Positions 17,751-26,039 of a stretch of DNA of 64,000 nucleotides are shown piece by piece; positions within the stretch are counted from its first letter, which is position 1, and each line of letters starts with the position of its first letter. Source of the DNA: CAYXLI01 sp964464925 (GTDB taxonomy: Bacteria > Acidobacteriota > Terriglobia > Bryobacterales > Bryobacteraceae); assembly GCA_964464925.1 (NCBI GenBank), contig CAYXLI010000009.1, positions 1-64,000 of the forward strand. The letters run 5' to 3'. Made by a program: the position numbers and the translations under genes. The notes beneath the pieces are model-generated. The model had not been told where the DNA came from and made no database searches. It was given only the letters and a program-made list of their open reading frames with translations.

Positions 17751-18061
17751 TCGCGCCGACGTACCGGTACGGCGAATCAGTACTATTACTTCCAGACTTA
17801 GGGCGCGGCCCTATAGCCGCTCTGCGGTTTTAGTACTAATCGGTTGAAATGTATTGCAGTCAACATTGTCAATTGAGCGCGCAATCCTGTCTGAATCAAA
17901 CACAACTTGCAATACCGGCGTTCTATGGGAGGTTCTGCTGCTCTCATCCAGACTAGACCCTGCCTTTTTTGAGCCTAGGAATGTTCTACTAGATCGCGCT
18001 CGTGCGTGACTGGCCGACGCGTTCCCAAGGTTGAGAACGTACTAGCCAAATTCTTGCCAGT
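17751..18061. other. Intergenic region with palindromes, no gene seen
   Basis: About 310 bases upstream of the minus-strand J-domain gene and beyond the 3' end of the AAA ATPase gene. It holds a perfect ten-base palindrome GTACCGGTAC (17761-17770), two copies of AGTACTA (17779-17785 and 17832-17838), and a short hairpin TAGGGC-GCG-GCCCTA (17799-17813). All are close to the J-domain start and could be operators. I see no convincing ORF. Confidence 0.4.
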
Positions 18062-18661
18062 CTACTGCAAAGTGCTCGCGCCCTCAGCCCCCATCATCAT
18101 GGAATCGATGTTTCGATTGATGTGGTTGTCCATATTGATCACATACGTTTCTTTCGCATCCAGCAACACCGGGGAGTGCGTCGCGGCAATAATGCGGAAC
18201 TTTTTCTGATCCGCAAGTTCCATCAGCATCTTCAGGATGCGCCGCTGGTTGGACTGGGAGAGTGCCATTTCAGGCTCGTCCAGAATCAGCACGGTACCTT
18301 CCGGCAGGTTCGGGAAGTTCTCGCGGAACATGGCAAGCATCACCTGTCCGTGGCTTGCCATCTGAAGGAATTCCTTCATTTCCGGATTGTCTTCGAAAAA
18401 TTCCAACTGGGTGCGCGGATTGTGAGCCTCCGCGTCAAATAGAAACACTTCTGAATAGGAGACGGAGCCCTTGTCGAGAGAATACGCGTATCCTTCCACC
18501 TGCTGCCCTCGTAAGGCGTACCAGATGGAATGAAGCAACGTGCTCTTGCCGCAACCGTTTTCACCCGTGATCATGATGAGCGGATGAGAAAGGTCCACAA
18601 TCATGGGCATGTGATAGTTCAGGTTCGCAAACACGGGGTGCATCAGAATTTTGAGAAACAT
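18062..18661 (-). CDS. AAA/ABC-type ATPase (RecF/OLD-like)
   Basis: The 199-residue protein consists almost entirely of an ATPase core. Walker A is GENGCGKST (33-41), Walker B is VLILDEPEMALS with Asp128-Glu129, and the switch histidine is His162 (AATHSPVLLD). ABC-like signature residues precede Walker B. No nuclease, membrane or sensor domain is attached and no partner gene is adjacent, so this is an orphan ATPase. It is short for the OLD family. Its function is unknown; DNA-related or transport-like roles are both possible. Confidence 0.75.
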   Translation of the reverse strand: MFLKILMHPVFANLNYHMPMIVDLSHPLIMITGENGCGKSTLLHSIWYALRGQQVEGYAYSLDKGSVSYSEVFLFDAEAHNPRTQLEFFEDNPEMKEFLQMASHGQVMLAMFRENFPNLPEGTVLILDEPEMALSQSNQRRILKMLMELADQKKFRIIAATHSPVLLDAKETYVINMDNHINRNIDSMMMGAEGASTLQ

Positions 18662-18704
18662 GGGCTTTCCGGAAAATTCCAGAATACCAGCGGGCAGGCA
18701 CCAT

Positions 18705-18750
18705 GCTGCCGCTCGCCGGTACTCGGGGCACCGGCGAGCCGGATGGCAGC
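18705..18750. terminator. Strong hairpin between ATPase and DUF4142 genes
   Basis: A perfect ten-pair stem, GCTCGCCGGT (18711-18720) with ACCGGCGAGC (18730-18739), closes a nine-base loop. An outer six-pair stem GCTGCC/GGCAGC (18705-18710 with 18745-18750) is offset by a five-base bulge. It lies just past the stop of the minus-strand DUF4142 gene and upstream of the ATPase gene. A T-run does not follow on the minus strand, so intrinsic termination is uncertain. Confidence 0.5.
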
Positions 18751-18760
18751 AGGAAAAAGG

Positions 18761-19576
18761 TTACCTCTGCGGAGGAGGCGTGGTGGTCTGGGGAGGAGGC
18801 GTAGTGGTCTGAGGAGTTGTCGTCTCAGGAGGAGTTGCCGTCTGCGAAGGAGGAGTTGTCGCAGGGGTCGTGTCGTCCTTCATCGTTTTGGATTTTTCCT
18901 TATGCTCCTTCGTTCGCGAACGCGATCCACCGGTATTCGTAGTGCGGTCAATTTCCTCCGCCTTCGACAGGTGATCCTTCAAGGTCGGCAATGTGTTTGC
19001 CGCGAAGGTTTTCACGTCCGTATCCATGGCTTTCTGCGACTCTTTATCAAACTCCTTCACGTCTTTGCGGTGATCCTTGACCATGTGGCGAATGTACTCA
19101 CGGTCGAACTCCGCACCGGAAAGTTTGGATAGCCGGTCAATCGTCTGCTGATCTTCAGGTTTCAACGTGCTCGGCACGTTTACACCGCGGCGTTGCGCAA
19201 TGTCCATGAGTTGCTTGTTGGCAGCAGAATGATCCTGCTCCAATTTCTGGGCATACTGTTTCACCTGGTCATTGGCGGCCTGCTTTTGAGCCAACTGCGC
19301 GAGCTGCACCTCCATCATCCCGCCCTCGGCTGCTTTCATGAGGAAGTTGCGGTCCATCTCGCCCACCATCGATTCACCGCTACTGGGTGTAGAAGCCTCA
19401 GAGGTGCGGGTTCTGGTCTTGGTGGTTTTTTTCTCTGTCTGGGTCTGCGTAGAGCTCTGGGTTGCGTCCGTGCTGCTTCCTGCTGGGGGCGTCTGACTGG
19501 ACGTTTGCGGTGCCTGAGCGGCAAAGGCGACGGTGCCACATAGGGCGATTGCGGCAAGGTGAGTAAGTCGAATCAT
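18761..19576 (-). CDS. Secreted DUF4142 family protein with Thr/Pro tail
   Basis: The protein has 271 residues from the ATG at 19576, which has AGGAG six bases upstream. A signal peptide (MIRLTHLAAIALCGTVAFA) is followed by a Ser/Thr-rich linker. The DUF4142 helical domain covers about 75-200 (FLMKAAEGGMMEVQLAQLAQ, HSAANKQLM, LSGAEFDREYIRHMVKDH), a ferritin-like four-helix bundle predicted to be periplasmic. The last 30 residues are repeats of the TTTPPPQ type. The role is unknown; relatives are often stress-associated. The frame continues upstream to 19714 but lacks coding character. Confidence 0.82.
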   Translation of the reverse strand: MIRLTHLAAIALCGTVAFAAQAPQTSSQTPPAGSSTDATQSSTQTQTEKKTTKTRTRTSEASTPSSGESMVGEMDRNFLMKAAEGGMMEVQLAQLAQKQAANDQVKQYAQKLEQDHSAANKQLMDIAQRRGVNVPSTLKPEDQQTIDRLSKLSGAEFDREYIRHMVKDHRKDVKEFDKESQKAMDTDVKTFAANTLPTLKDHLSKAEEIDRTTNTGGSRSRTKEHKEKSKTMKDDTTPATTPPSQTATPPETTTPQTTTPPPQTTTPPPQR

Positions 19577-19844
19577 GCTTTCTCCTTGCATCGTTATACG
19601 GCAATCGCTGCACCAGTGGGCGCACCTATGCAATTCAAATAGATATGAGGTACTTTCGTCTGGAGTTTCTACACTCCCGGAACTTTCTTCGAGAAGAAAA
19701 TCCAGCGTATTCACGGTGAATGTGTGAATTAGGTAATCACGTCAGCCCCGGCTTGCAAGCTTGCGCGGGAATTCATTTCTCCCATGCTCCTGCTCCGCAT
19801 TCCAGGGGCCTTTCCAAGATTCCCAATTCTTTGTTTACCGCAGT

Positions 19845-21884
19845 CTACGCTAATCCTGACCGCACCAGCAAAGCGTTCACATCCGGATCGCGCCCCATGA
19901 AATTGCGATACAGTTGCGCCGGGTCGTCGCTGTCTCCCCTGGCCAGAATCTCCTTGCGGAACGACATGCCGGTTTCCCGATTGAACACGCCTTCTTTCTT
20001 GAATCGCGTGAAAGCGTCGGCCTCCAGCACTTCGGCCCACTTGTACGAATAGTATCCGGCTCCGTAACCCACCGGACTTGCGAATAGATGCGTGAAGGCC
20101 GCCACCATCGCGTAATCGTGCGGCAATGTAGCGGGCGAGAACTGCGCTCCCAGCTTTCGCGCATACTCCAAGACATTGCCATCGCGGCCCGAATCGTATT
20201 CGATGTGGAGCTTCAGATCGAGCAGGCCGAACCCGAGCTGCCGCATCTGCGCGTTGGCTGCACGAAACGTCTTCGCCCGTTTCATCTTCTGGAACAATTC
20301 GTCCGGAATCGGCGCGCCGGTCTGATAATGCCGCGCGAACAAATCCAGGGACTCCCGCTCCCAGCACCAGTTCTCCATGATCTGCGATGGCAGCTCAACA
20401 AAATCCCACGCCACATTCGTACCGGACAGACTCTTCACTTCGACGCGCGATAAAGCGTGATGCAGCAGGTGCCCGAATTCATGAAAAATGGTCTCGACTT
20501 CGCGATGCGTTAATAAGGCCGGCTTGTCGCCGATCGGCGGAGTCAGATTCCCGCAAACCAAGCCCAGGTGTGGTTCAAACCCTTCGCCCTTTGGCTCACC
20601 GGTCAGAAACGCATCCATCCACGCGCCGCCTCGTTTGTTCTCACGCGGATACCAGTCGGCGTAAAAGGAGCTGAGATGGCTGCCGTCCGTATCCAGTACG
20701 GCGTAATATTTCACGGCCGGATCCCACAGAGGCACTCCCTGCTTTTCTTCTACGCGGATGCCATAAAGCCTCTGAACCAGGTCGAACATTCCGGCCACAA
20801 CCTGCCGCAACGGAAAATACGGCCGAAGGGCCTCTTCATCAAACTCGTACAGCTTCGCGCGTAGTTTCTCGCTGTAGTAGGCTACATCCCACATCTGAAT
20901 CGCGGGTGCGTCCGTGCCTTCCAACTCACGCCGGAACGCCTGCAGGTCAGAGTTCTCTTCGCTGAACCGCTGCTCCGTTTTCTTTTTCAGATCTTCCAGG
21001 AATTGCAGTGCCGTGGCTCCCTTGTGAGCCATCCTGTCTTCCAGGACCAGATCCGCAAAGTTGGCGTAACCGAGCAGCGCGGCCTTTTCCCGGCGCAACT
21101 CCAGAATCTTCTGCGTCAGGCCGCGATTATCGAAATCTCCCTGCGTCGCACGCGTGCTGTATGCGTGCCACATTTGCTGCCGGATCGTGCCGTTGTCCAG
21201 GTACGTCATTAGCGGCACATAGCTCGGTGCCTGAAGCGTGAATCGCCAGCCTTCTACACCTTTCGTCCTTGCACTCTCGCGCGCTGCCTCCAGGGCGGAC
21301 GGTGGAAGCCCGGCGAGTTGCTTCTCGTCGGTGATGATCAGTTCGTGCGCGTTCGTCGAATCCAGGACGTGCTCGGCGAACTTCGTCGTGGCCTCGGTGA
21401 GAGCGACGTCCAGTTCCGCCAGCTTCTTCTTGCCCGCTTCGTCCAAGTCCGCTCCATTGCGCCGGAACGAATCGATCGTCTTTTTGAGCAGCCGCTTCCG
21501 CGTACCCGTCAAAGCCTGTGCCTCCGGAGTCGCCGCATATTCCTTGATCATGCGCCAGAGTCCCGGATCCAGCACGATGTTCGTGTAGTACGCGCTCACT
21601 GTCGGCTGCACCGCGTTATATGCGGCGCGCAATTCCGGATACGTGCAGACTGACTCCATGTGCCCGACCACTCGCATGGCATAGTCGAGCTTCTCGGTCA
21701 TCCGCTCGAGCGGCAGCATCGTATTCTCAAATGTTCTCGGGCCGGTGCTGGCGGCGAGCGCTTGTTGGTCGCGGCGCGCCTCTGCGAGCAGCTCATCGAT
21801 CGCGGGCTGCACGTGCTCCGCCCGAATAAGATCGAATAGGATTTGAAAAGAAATGGAAGTTAGGGGATTCTGTTCAGTGGGCAT
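19845..21884 (-). CDS. M3 family oligopeptidase
   Basis: The 679-residue protein is a zinc metallopeptidase of the thimet oligopeptidase/PrlC/Dcp family. HEFGHLLHH (His468, Glu469, His472) is the zinc site, and an all-helical fold is expected. It has no signal peptide, so cytoplasmic degradation of peptides of up to about 20 residues is likely. The C-terminus shows the family FASPVGYGAGYYSYKWAEV segment. It stands alone, with no overlapping partner. Confidence 0.92.
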   Translation of the reverse strand: MPTEQNPLTSISFQILFDLIRAEHVQPAIDELLAEARRDQQALAASTGPRTFENTMLPLERMTEKLDYAMRVVGHMESVCTYPELRAAYNAVQPTVSAYYTNIVLDPGLWRMIKEYAATPEAQALTGTRKRLLKKTIDSFRRNGADLDEAGKKKLAELDVALTEATTKFAEHVLDSTNAHELIITDEKQLAGLPPSALEAARESARTKGVEGWRFTLQAPSYVPLMTYLDNGTIRQQMWHAYSTRATQGDFDNRGLTQKILELRREKAALLGYANFADLVLEDRMAHKGATALQFLEDLKKKTEQRFSEENSDLQAFRRELEGTDAPAIQMWDVAYYSEKLRAKLYEFDEEALRPYFPLRQVVAGMFDLVQRLYGIRVEEKQGVPLWDPAVKYYAVLDTDGSHLSSFYADWYPRENKRGGAWMDAFLTGEPKGEGFEPHLGLVCGNLTPPIGDKPALLTHREVETIFHEFGHLLHHALSRVEVKSLSGTNVAWDFVELPSQIMENWCWERESLDLFARHYQTGAPIPDELFQKMKRAKTFRAANAQMRQLGFGLLDLKLHIEYDSGRDGNVLEYARKLGAQFSPATLPHDYAMVAAFTHLFASPVGYGAGYYSYKWAEVLEADAFTRFKKEGVFNRETGMSFRKEILARGDSDDPAQLYRNFMGRDPDVNALLVRSGLA

Positions 21885-22337
21885 CCGTTGACATTCTTAT
21901 TATCCGCTTCGCGATCGCTGCGTTTGTGTCGGAGAGCGGCTCTTCGGGCAACGGCACCCGGACAGCCGCTCTTCGAACATCCTACTCAGCCGGTGTGCCG
22001 ACAGGTTTCGGGCGTAATTCGACTACTGGTGCTCCACCCTGAACCCGTTGTTTCCTGGCACCCACTTGGGAGCTCCGTTTCCGCACCCAGGCCGAATGAT
22101 GGATGGCCGCAGCCATCCTCTGTCCGGCACGCTCGCCATGGTGCGGGTGTTTCCAAACTGAGCAGCATGGACGCCTGTAGCTCCCCCGGCCGGGAAACCG
22201 GAGTCGATTGTGTCACGACTACAGACGGAGAAGGTCATGATGCCTAAGTCCACTCCGGCGGAACTCATCGCGTGTGGAGCGATTCCTTCCGCCTCGACCT
22301 CATTCTACGGTTTTAGTCCCAAAATTGGAATAAAAAT
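21885..22337. other. Intergenic region, no gene seen
   Basis: About 450 bases between the divergent M3 peptidase and acetamidase-like genes. Both strands have short open frames, but none has a recognisable domain, ribosome site or signal peptide. The end nearest the acetamidase gene is A/T-rich (around 22308-22337) and probably contains its promoter. Confidence 0.4.
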
Positions 22338-23369
22338 ATGAATGAATTCTCATTTTTTGGAAATTGTTACCGCGACCTAAAGTTCCTGCTGCTTGTTCTG
22401 CTTCCGTTAATCGCTCACGCGGAAGACCTCACGCTCAAGCTGTCGCCCGGGACTGTCGCTTGGGGCTATTATGCAGCAAACACTCAGCCTGTGCTGCGGA
22501 TTCGATCCGGGGACACCGTAGAGATTGAGACCTGTTCCGGACGTCCGGAGCTCCTGATGTCACTGGGAGTTCCGCGTGACCGGATCTGCCCGGCACTCCT
22601 CGATATATATGCGGGGGTATCGAACAAAGGACCAGGCGGCCACATACTCACAGGGCCAGTCTTCGTAGAAGGAGCCGAACCCGGCGACGTTCTCGAGGTA
22701 CAGATTCAGAAGATCCGTCCCACGGCGCCTTACGCAGTGAACTCATTTCGGCCAGGGGCAGGCTACCTCCAGAACGATTTTCCCTACGCTCGTAACAAAC
22801 TTATTCCGCTCGATCTGGCACGCAACGTAGCGACCTTCGCACCAGGCGTCGAAATTCCCATGCGCCCTTTCTTCGGCAGCATGGGTGTCGCTCCTCCGGA
22901 GGCAAACGGCCGGATCAACAGCGCGCCGCCCTGGATTCACGCGGGCAATCTAGACAACAAAGAACTCGTCGCGGGCACCACTTTGTATATTCCGGTGCAC
23001 GCCCGCGGCGCGCTCTTTCAAGTGGGTGATGGCCACGCCGCCCAGGGTGATGGCGAGGTGGACATCACTGCCCTCGAAACCTCCCTGACAGGGACATTCC
23101 GATTCATCGTGCGTAAGGACATGCGGTTGCGTTGGCCTCGCGCCGAAACGCCCACGCATTACATCGCGATGGGCTTCGATGAAGATCTGAACGAGGCTAC
23201 AAAGCTCTGCGTGCGTGAAGCGATTGACTTTCTGGTCACTTCAAAGAATCTCACTCGGGATGACGCTTATATGCTGATCAGCGTCGGCGTGGACCTGCGC
23301 ATTACGCAATTGGTAGACGGCAACAAAGGTGTTCACGCCATGATTCCGAAGGCCCTGTTTAAGAACTAG
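22338..23369 (+). CDS. Secreted acetamidase/formamidase family protein
   Basis: The 343-residue protein has a hydrophobic N-terminal signal (FLLLVLLPLIAHA). The acetamidase/formamidase fold follows, with GHILTGPVFVEGAEPGDVLEV and the signature GDGHAAQGDGEVDITALETS. The family hydrolyses short amides to ammonia plus the acid. The signal peptide suggests a periplasmic enzyme, whereas the classic FmdA is cytoplasmic, so the substrate may differ. No transporter or regulator is adjacent. Confidence 0.82.
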   Translation: MNEFSFFGNCYRDLKFLLLVLLPLIAHAEDLTLKLSPGTVAWGYYAANTQPVLRIRSGDTVEIETCSGRPELLMSLGVPRDRICPALLDIYAGVSNKGPGGHILTGPVFVEGAEPGDVLEVQIQKIRPTAPYAVNSFRPGAGYLQNDFPYARNKLIPLDLARNVATFAPGVEIPMRPFFGSMGVAPPEANGRINSAPPWIHAGNLDNKELVAGTTLYIPVHARGALFQVGDGHAAQGDGEVDITALETSLTGTFRFIVRKDMRLRWPRAETPTHYIAMGFDEDLNEATKLCVREAIDFLVTSKNLTRDDAYMLISVGVDLRITQLVDGNKGVHAMIPKALFKN

Positions 23370-23521
23370 TGTCCGGCTTCGGCCGCAGACCGCTTCTTCG
23401 TGCTTGCAGACCGGCGGTTCACGCAATTACTCCGCGAAATCCACGATCTTTTGGATGGAGGTGAGCGGGATTGAAAAACATTTCAGGCGCCCGTAAAAAA
23501 ATCGCGCAATAAAAAACACGA

Positions 23522-23555
23522 AGAGCGGCTCCCCTTCCTTGGAAAAAGCCGCTCT
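23522..23555 (-). terminator. Intrinsic terminator of the small secreted protein gene
   Basis: AGAGCGGCT (23522-23530) pairs perfectly with AGCCGCTCT (23547-23555). Read on the minus strand, the hairpin is followed by TCGTGTTTTTTA, a usable T-run. It lies 29 bases beyond the stop of the gene at 23584-24000. It may also slow transcripts arriving from the acetamidase gene on the other strand. Confidence 0.75.
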
Positions 23556-23583
23556 CTTCACCTCTACGTGCTTTGGGTGAAAA

Positions 23584-24000
23584 CTATTTGGCTGCTACAA
23601 CCGCTTGGCTCCGCTCAGCGTTTGCCGCCGCCCGTGCCGCTCTCTCGGCCTTGCCTCCTGAGTATTCGTGGATGCACATCGTTCCGCCATCGTAGATCTG
23701 GTGCAGGAAATACCGCTCGCCGTACCGTGTAAAGACAAGCCGGGATCTTCCTGCCGTCTTCCCGACCGAAGTGCCGCTCGTGTTGGACAGAAGAATCTGC
23801 CGCTTCGTATCAAGGTTAGTGATACGAAGGATGTCTGAAGAACTCTCCGCTACCTGATATTCGCCGGCTGGCAGGGTTGTGCCACCGGCTTCAAATGCAA
23901 ATGGAACCTTGACCCGGATCGGACTTTGGCCGGCAAAGCTGACCGAAGCCGCTCCAACCGCGACGATCATCGTCGCCACTAACCTACTAATGACCTGCAT
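23584..24000 (-). CDS. Small secreted acidobacterial-type protein
   Basis: The 138-residue protein starts at the ATG at 24000, with GAGGGG upstream. A signal peptide (about 1-22) is followed by VKVPFAFEAGGTTLPAGEYQV, a short beta-rich pattern I associate with a family repeated many times in Acidobacteriota genomes. A second block, RSRLVFTRYGERYFLHQIY, follows, and the tail is Ala/Glu/Arg-rich. The function is unknown; an outer-surface or periplasmic role is likely. It has its own terminator and an unusually long leader of about 200 bases. Confidence 0.75.
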   Translation of the reverse strand: MQVISRLVATMIVAVGAASVSFAGQSPIRVKVPFAFEAGGTTLPAGEYQVAESSSDILRITNLDTKRQILLSNTSGTSVGKTAGRSRLVFTRYGERYFLHQIYDGGTMCIHEYSGGKAERAARAAANAERSQAVVAAK

Positions 24001-24158
24001 TGTCGTCCCCTCAATTTGTGAATTGATCTTGTGCGAGGACGCATTGAGATGTTGCACTCTGCTAGCCAACGCGCGCCAAGGCCACTGCCTGATGAGGAAC
24101 GTTGTTGTTTTTGGGCCTTTACGGCTTGCGGTTCTCTTTGCGGCAGGATTCCCACTCC

Positions 24159-24174
24159 CTCACCTTCCGGTGAG
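24159..24174 (-). promoter_or_regulatory. Hairpin in the leader of the small secreted protein gene
   Basis: On the minus strand CTCACC-GGAA-GGTGAG forms a perfect six-pair stem closed by a GNRA-type tetraloop, about 160 bases upstream of the ATG at 24000. The following sequence contains TGCCGCAAAG and AACCGCAAGCCG, which look structured. I compared it from memory with cobalamin and cyclic-di-GMP-I riboswitch cores and it matches neither well. It may be an unclassified leader element. Confidence 0.35.
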
Positions 24175-24225
24175 ACTGTCCATCTTTTGGCGGGAGTTGC
24201 AGTGAAATTCCGAAAATTCTAATTG

Positions 24226-24260
24226 AAAACAAAAAAAGGGGCGGCTCGCCAGCCGCCCTC
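24226..24260 (-). terminator. Intrinsic terminator with no annotated gene in front
   Basis: GGGCGGCT (24239-24246) pairs with AGCCGCCC (24251-24258) around a CGCC loop. On the minus strand it is followed by CTTTTTTTGTTTTC. This is one of the best-formed terminators in the window, yet the only thing upstream of it on that strand is 270 bases holding a 29-codon ORF, so it probably ends a short RNA or a micro-gene. Confidence 0.75.
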
Positions 24261-24298
24261 TCCGCAGGAATGTTTAGGGGTGTTAATTAGGGGTGTTG

Positions 24299-24388
24299 CT
24301 ACTCGCTGTTACTTAGGAGGTCTCCTTCACGTTTCCATTGTTTCCAGGTGACGCAATAAGAACTGCACTCGGGCGGCCAAACAGGCAT
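24299..24388 (-). CDS. Possible 29-residue small protein
   Basis: A 29-codon ORF lies between the sigma-54 activator and the small secreted protein gene. Its middle reads CSSYCVTWKQWKREGDLL: two cysteines and two tryptophans in a short span. GGAG lies just two bases before the ATG, closer than usual. A strong terminator follows 39 bases after the stop. It may be real, or the RNA itself may be the product. Confidence 0.3.
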   Translation of the reverse strand: MPVWPPECSSYCVTWKQWKREGDLLSNSE

Positions 24389-24495
24389 TGCTCCGAGCCC
24401 TTTCCCGCTAGCGCTCAGAACACAGGATACTTAGCGTGAAGATAGGATCTTTTTAAGGAACATGTCAGAATCCGCTTTCGTAACCTATTGGTGAG

Positions 24496-24527
24496 AGTAC
24501 TCGCTTTTCTGCGAGTTCTAGTACTCG
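24496..24527. repeat. Direct repeats and hairpin before the sigma-54 activator
   Basis: AGTACTCG occurs at 24496-24503 and 24520-24527, spaced 24 bases start to start. A perfect hairpin ACTCGC-TTTTCT-GCGAGT (24499-24516) overlaps the first copy. The second copy ends 12 bases before the start codon of the regulator. The layout suits an operator for a dimeric protein, possibly autoregulation. Confidence 0.4.
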
Positions 24528-24539
24528 AAAAACGATATA

Positions 24540-26039
24540 ATGTTGCCATTGTCGCAGCCTTCCAAGCCTGAAGTTGAGCTGAAACCCGAAGAGATTCTCC
24601 ATCTGGAGCCCTCCCAAGCCGGCACCCGAGCCCTGCTCATGACCAGCTTGCTCTTCTCGACGATCCGGGAGATGCGGACGCTCACTTCACCCGCTGAGCG
24701 TGAGGTTTTCGAACTGCTCCTGCTCAACCTCGCGACCGATCTGATTCCCGCGGACTCCGGAGCCGTCGTCATCGACGATGCCCCTGCGCCTGATAAATAT
24801 GAGGCGCTCGTCGGGCGGGTGCGTCAGGAGCAGGTCGCGATGCTGATCGACGAAGCGGATCAATCCATCATCGCTGCACCGCTTCTGGTCCGGGACCTGG
24901 TCAATGCCGGCCTCGCCGAAGGAGCCGTTCAGGGCGTTATCTATCTCACTTCGAGCCGGATCCGCTTCGATGAGCAGCAACTCCAACTGCTCGCAGCCGT
25001 CGCCGTCATGGCGGCCGCAGCGCTTGAGTATCGCCGCACTTTCGACTGGCTGCTCCAGGAGAACGAGCGCCTGCAGGCTGAGATTGATCTTCGTCACAGC
25101 ATGGTTGGTGACAGCACCTCCATGAAGGCGCTTTTCGAACAGATTCGGCGCGTCTCACAAACCGACAGCACTGTGCTCATCCTGGGAGAGAGCGGAACCG
25201 GTAAGGAACTGGTCGCGCGCGCTGTACACCAAAACAGCAACCGCGCAACAAGGCCCTTTGTAGCAGTGAACTGCGCTGCCCTGACGGACACTCTTCTGGA
25301 GAGCGAGCTCTTCGGACATGAGAAGGGCTCATTCACAGGTGCGATCGCTCAGAAGCGCGGTAAGCTCGAGATGGGTGAGGGCGGCACGGTCTTCCTCGAC
25401 GAAATCGGCGAGATGTCCCCTCTACTGCAAGCCAAACTCCTCCGCGTCCTCCAGGAGCGCGAATTCGAACGCGTGGGCGGCACGAAGCCGTTGAAGCTGA
25501 ACATTCGCCTCATCGCCGCAACCAATCGCGACTTGCAGGCCCAGGCGCGAAGCGGCCACTTCCGGGAGGACCTCTTCTACCGTTTGAACGTCGTCACCCT
25601 TCGGACTCCGCCCCTTCGCGAACGCCGCTCAGACATAATGGCACTCGCCGAGCACTTCATGAGGGTCTACGGCGAACGCACCAACCGCAAGATCCACGGC
25701 ATTTCTCCGCGCGCGCAACGCGTCCTCACCAGCTATGACTGGCCCGGCAACGTGCGCGAGCTACAGAACGCCATCGAGCGCGCGGTCGTCATGGGGAACA
25801 CGGATCTCATCCTGCCGGAAGATCTGCCCGAAGAGTTGATGGATTCCGGAGGGCAGGTGGCAGCGGTCGAAGGCGTCCTGCAGGCCGCGGTCCGCGAAGC
25901 AAAACGCAAAGTCGTTGCCGATACTCTCTCCCAAACCCAAGGGAACTTCACACGCGCCGCGCAGCTTCTCGGCGTTCACGTGAACTACCTCCACCGCCTC
26001 GTCAACAACCTGGACCTGCGCACCGGCCGCGGCCGTTAG
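24540..26039 (+). CDS. GAF-sigma-54 activator-Fis transcription regulator
   Basis: The 499-residue protein is a bacterial enhancer-binding protein. A GAF-like sensor spans about 35-165 and the AAA+ domain about 188-415. Walker A is GESGTGKE (216-223), the sigma-54 contact loop is GSFTGA (263-268), Walker B is GGTVFLDEIGE (281-291), and the arginine region is FREDLFYRL. A Fis-type helix-turn-helix occupies about 455-495 (GNFTRAAQLLGVHVNYLHRL). It should open promoters held by RpoN. There is no receiver domain, so the signal probably binds the GAF domain. TATAAT (24536-24541) overlaps the ATG, so an alternative start such as the ATG at 24639 should be considered. Confidence 0.9.
   Translation: MLPLSQPSKPEVELKPEEILHLEPSQAGTRALLMTSLLFSTIREMRTLTSPAEREVFELLLLNLATDLIPADSGAVVIDDAPAPDKYEALVGRVRQEQVAMLIDEADQSIIAAPLLVRDLVNAGLAEGAVQGVIYLTSSRIRFDEQQLQLLAAVAVMAAAALEYRRTFDWLLQENERLQAEIDLRHSMVGDSTSMKALFEQIRRVSQTDSTVLILGESGTGKELVARAVHQNSNRATRPFVAVNCAALTDTLLESELFGHEKGSFTGAIAQKRGKLEMGEGGTVFLDEIGEMSPLLQAKLLRVLQEREFERVGGTKPLKLNIRLIAATNRDLQAQARSGHFREDLFYRLNVVTLRTPPLRERRSDIMALAEHFMRVYGERTNRKIHGISPRAQRVLTSYDWPGNVRELQNAIERAVVMGNTDLILPEDLPEELMDSGGQVAAVEGVLQAAVREAKRKVVADTLSQTQGNFTRAAQLLGVHVNYLHRLVNNLDLRTGRGR

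Larger units (their letters stand above)
24001..24539. other. Long intergenic region: leader, terminator, small ORF, operator-like repeats
   Basis: This 539-base stretch separates the divergent small secreted protein and sigma-54 activator genes. From left to right it holds the roughly 200-base leader of the secreted protein gene with a GNRA hairpin, an intrinsic terminator on the minus strand at 24226-24260, a 29-codon minus-strand ORF at 24299-24388, and AGTACTCG repeats before the activator. It is the richest non-coding stretch in the window. Confidence 0.5.

Noticed and set aside
21885..22337. Decayed gene between the M3 peptidase and the acetamidase-like gene
   Set aside because: Short frames occur on both strands, but none contains a recognisable domain fragment.
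24100..24200. Cobalamin or cyclic-di-GMP-I riboswitch before the small secreted gene
   Set aside because: GGTGAG...GGGAATCC and GCCGCAAAG recall pieces of these motifs, but the order and the conserved cores do not match.
24373..24390. Sigma-54 promoter on the minus strand (GG-N10-GC)
   Set aside because: Only the GG and GC spacing fits; the other consensus bases do not, and it lies inside the small ORF.
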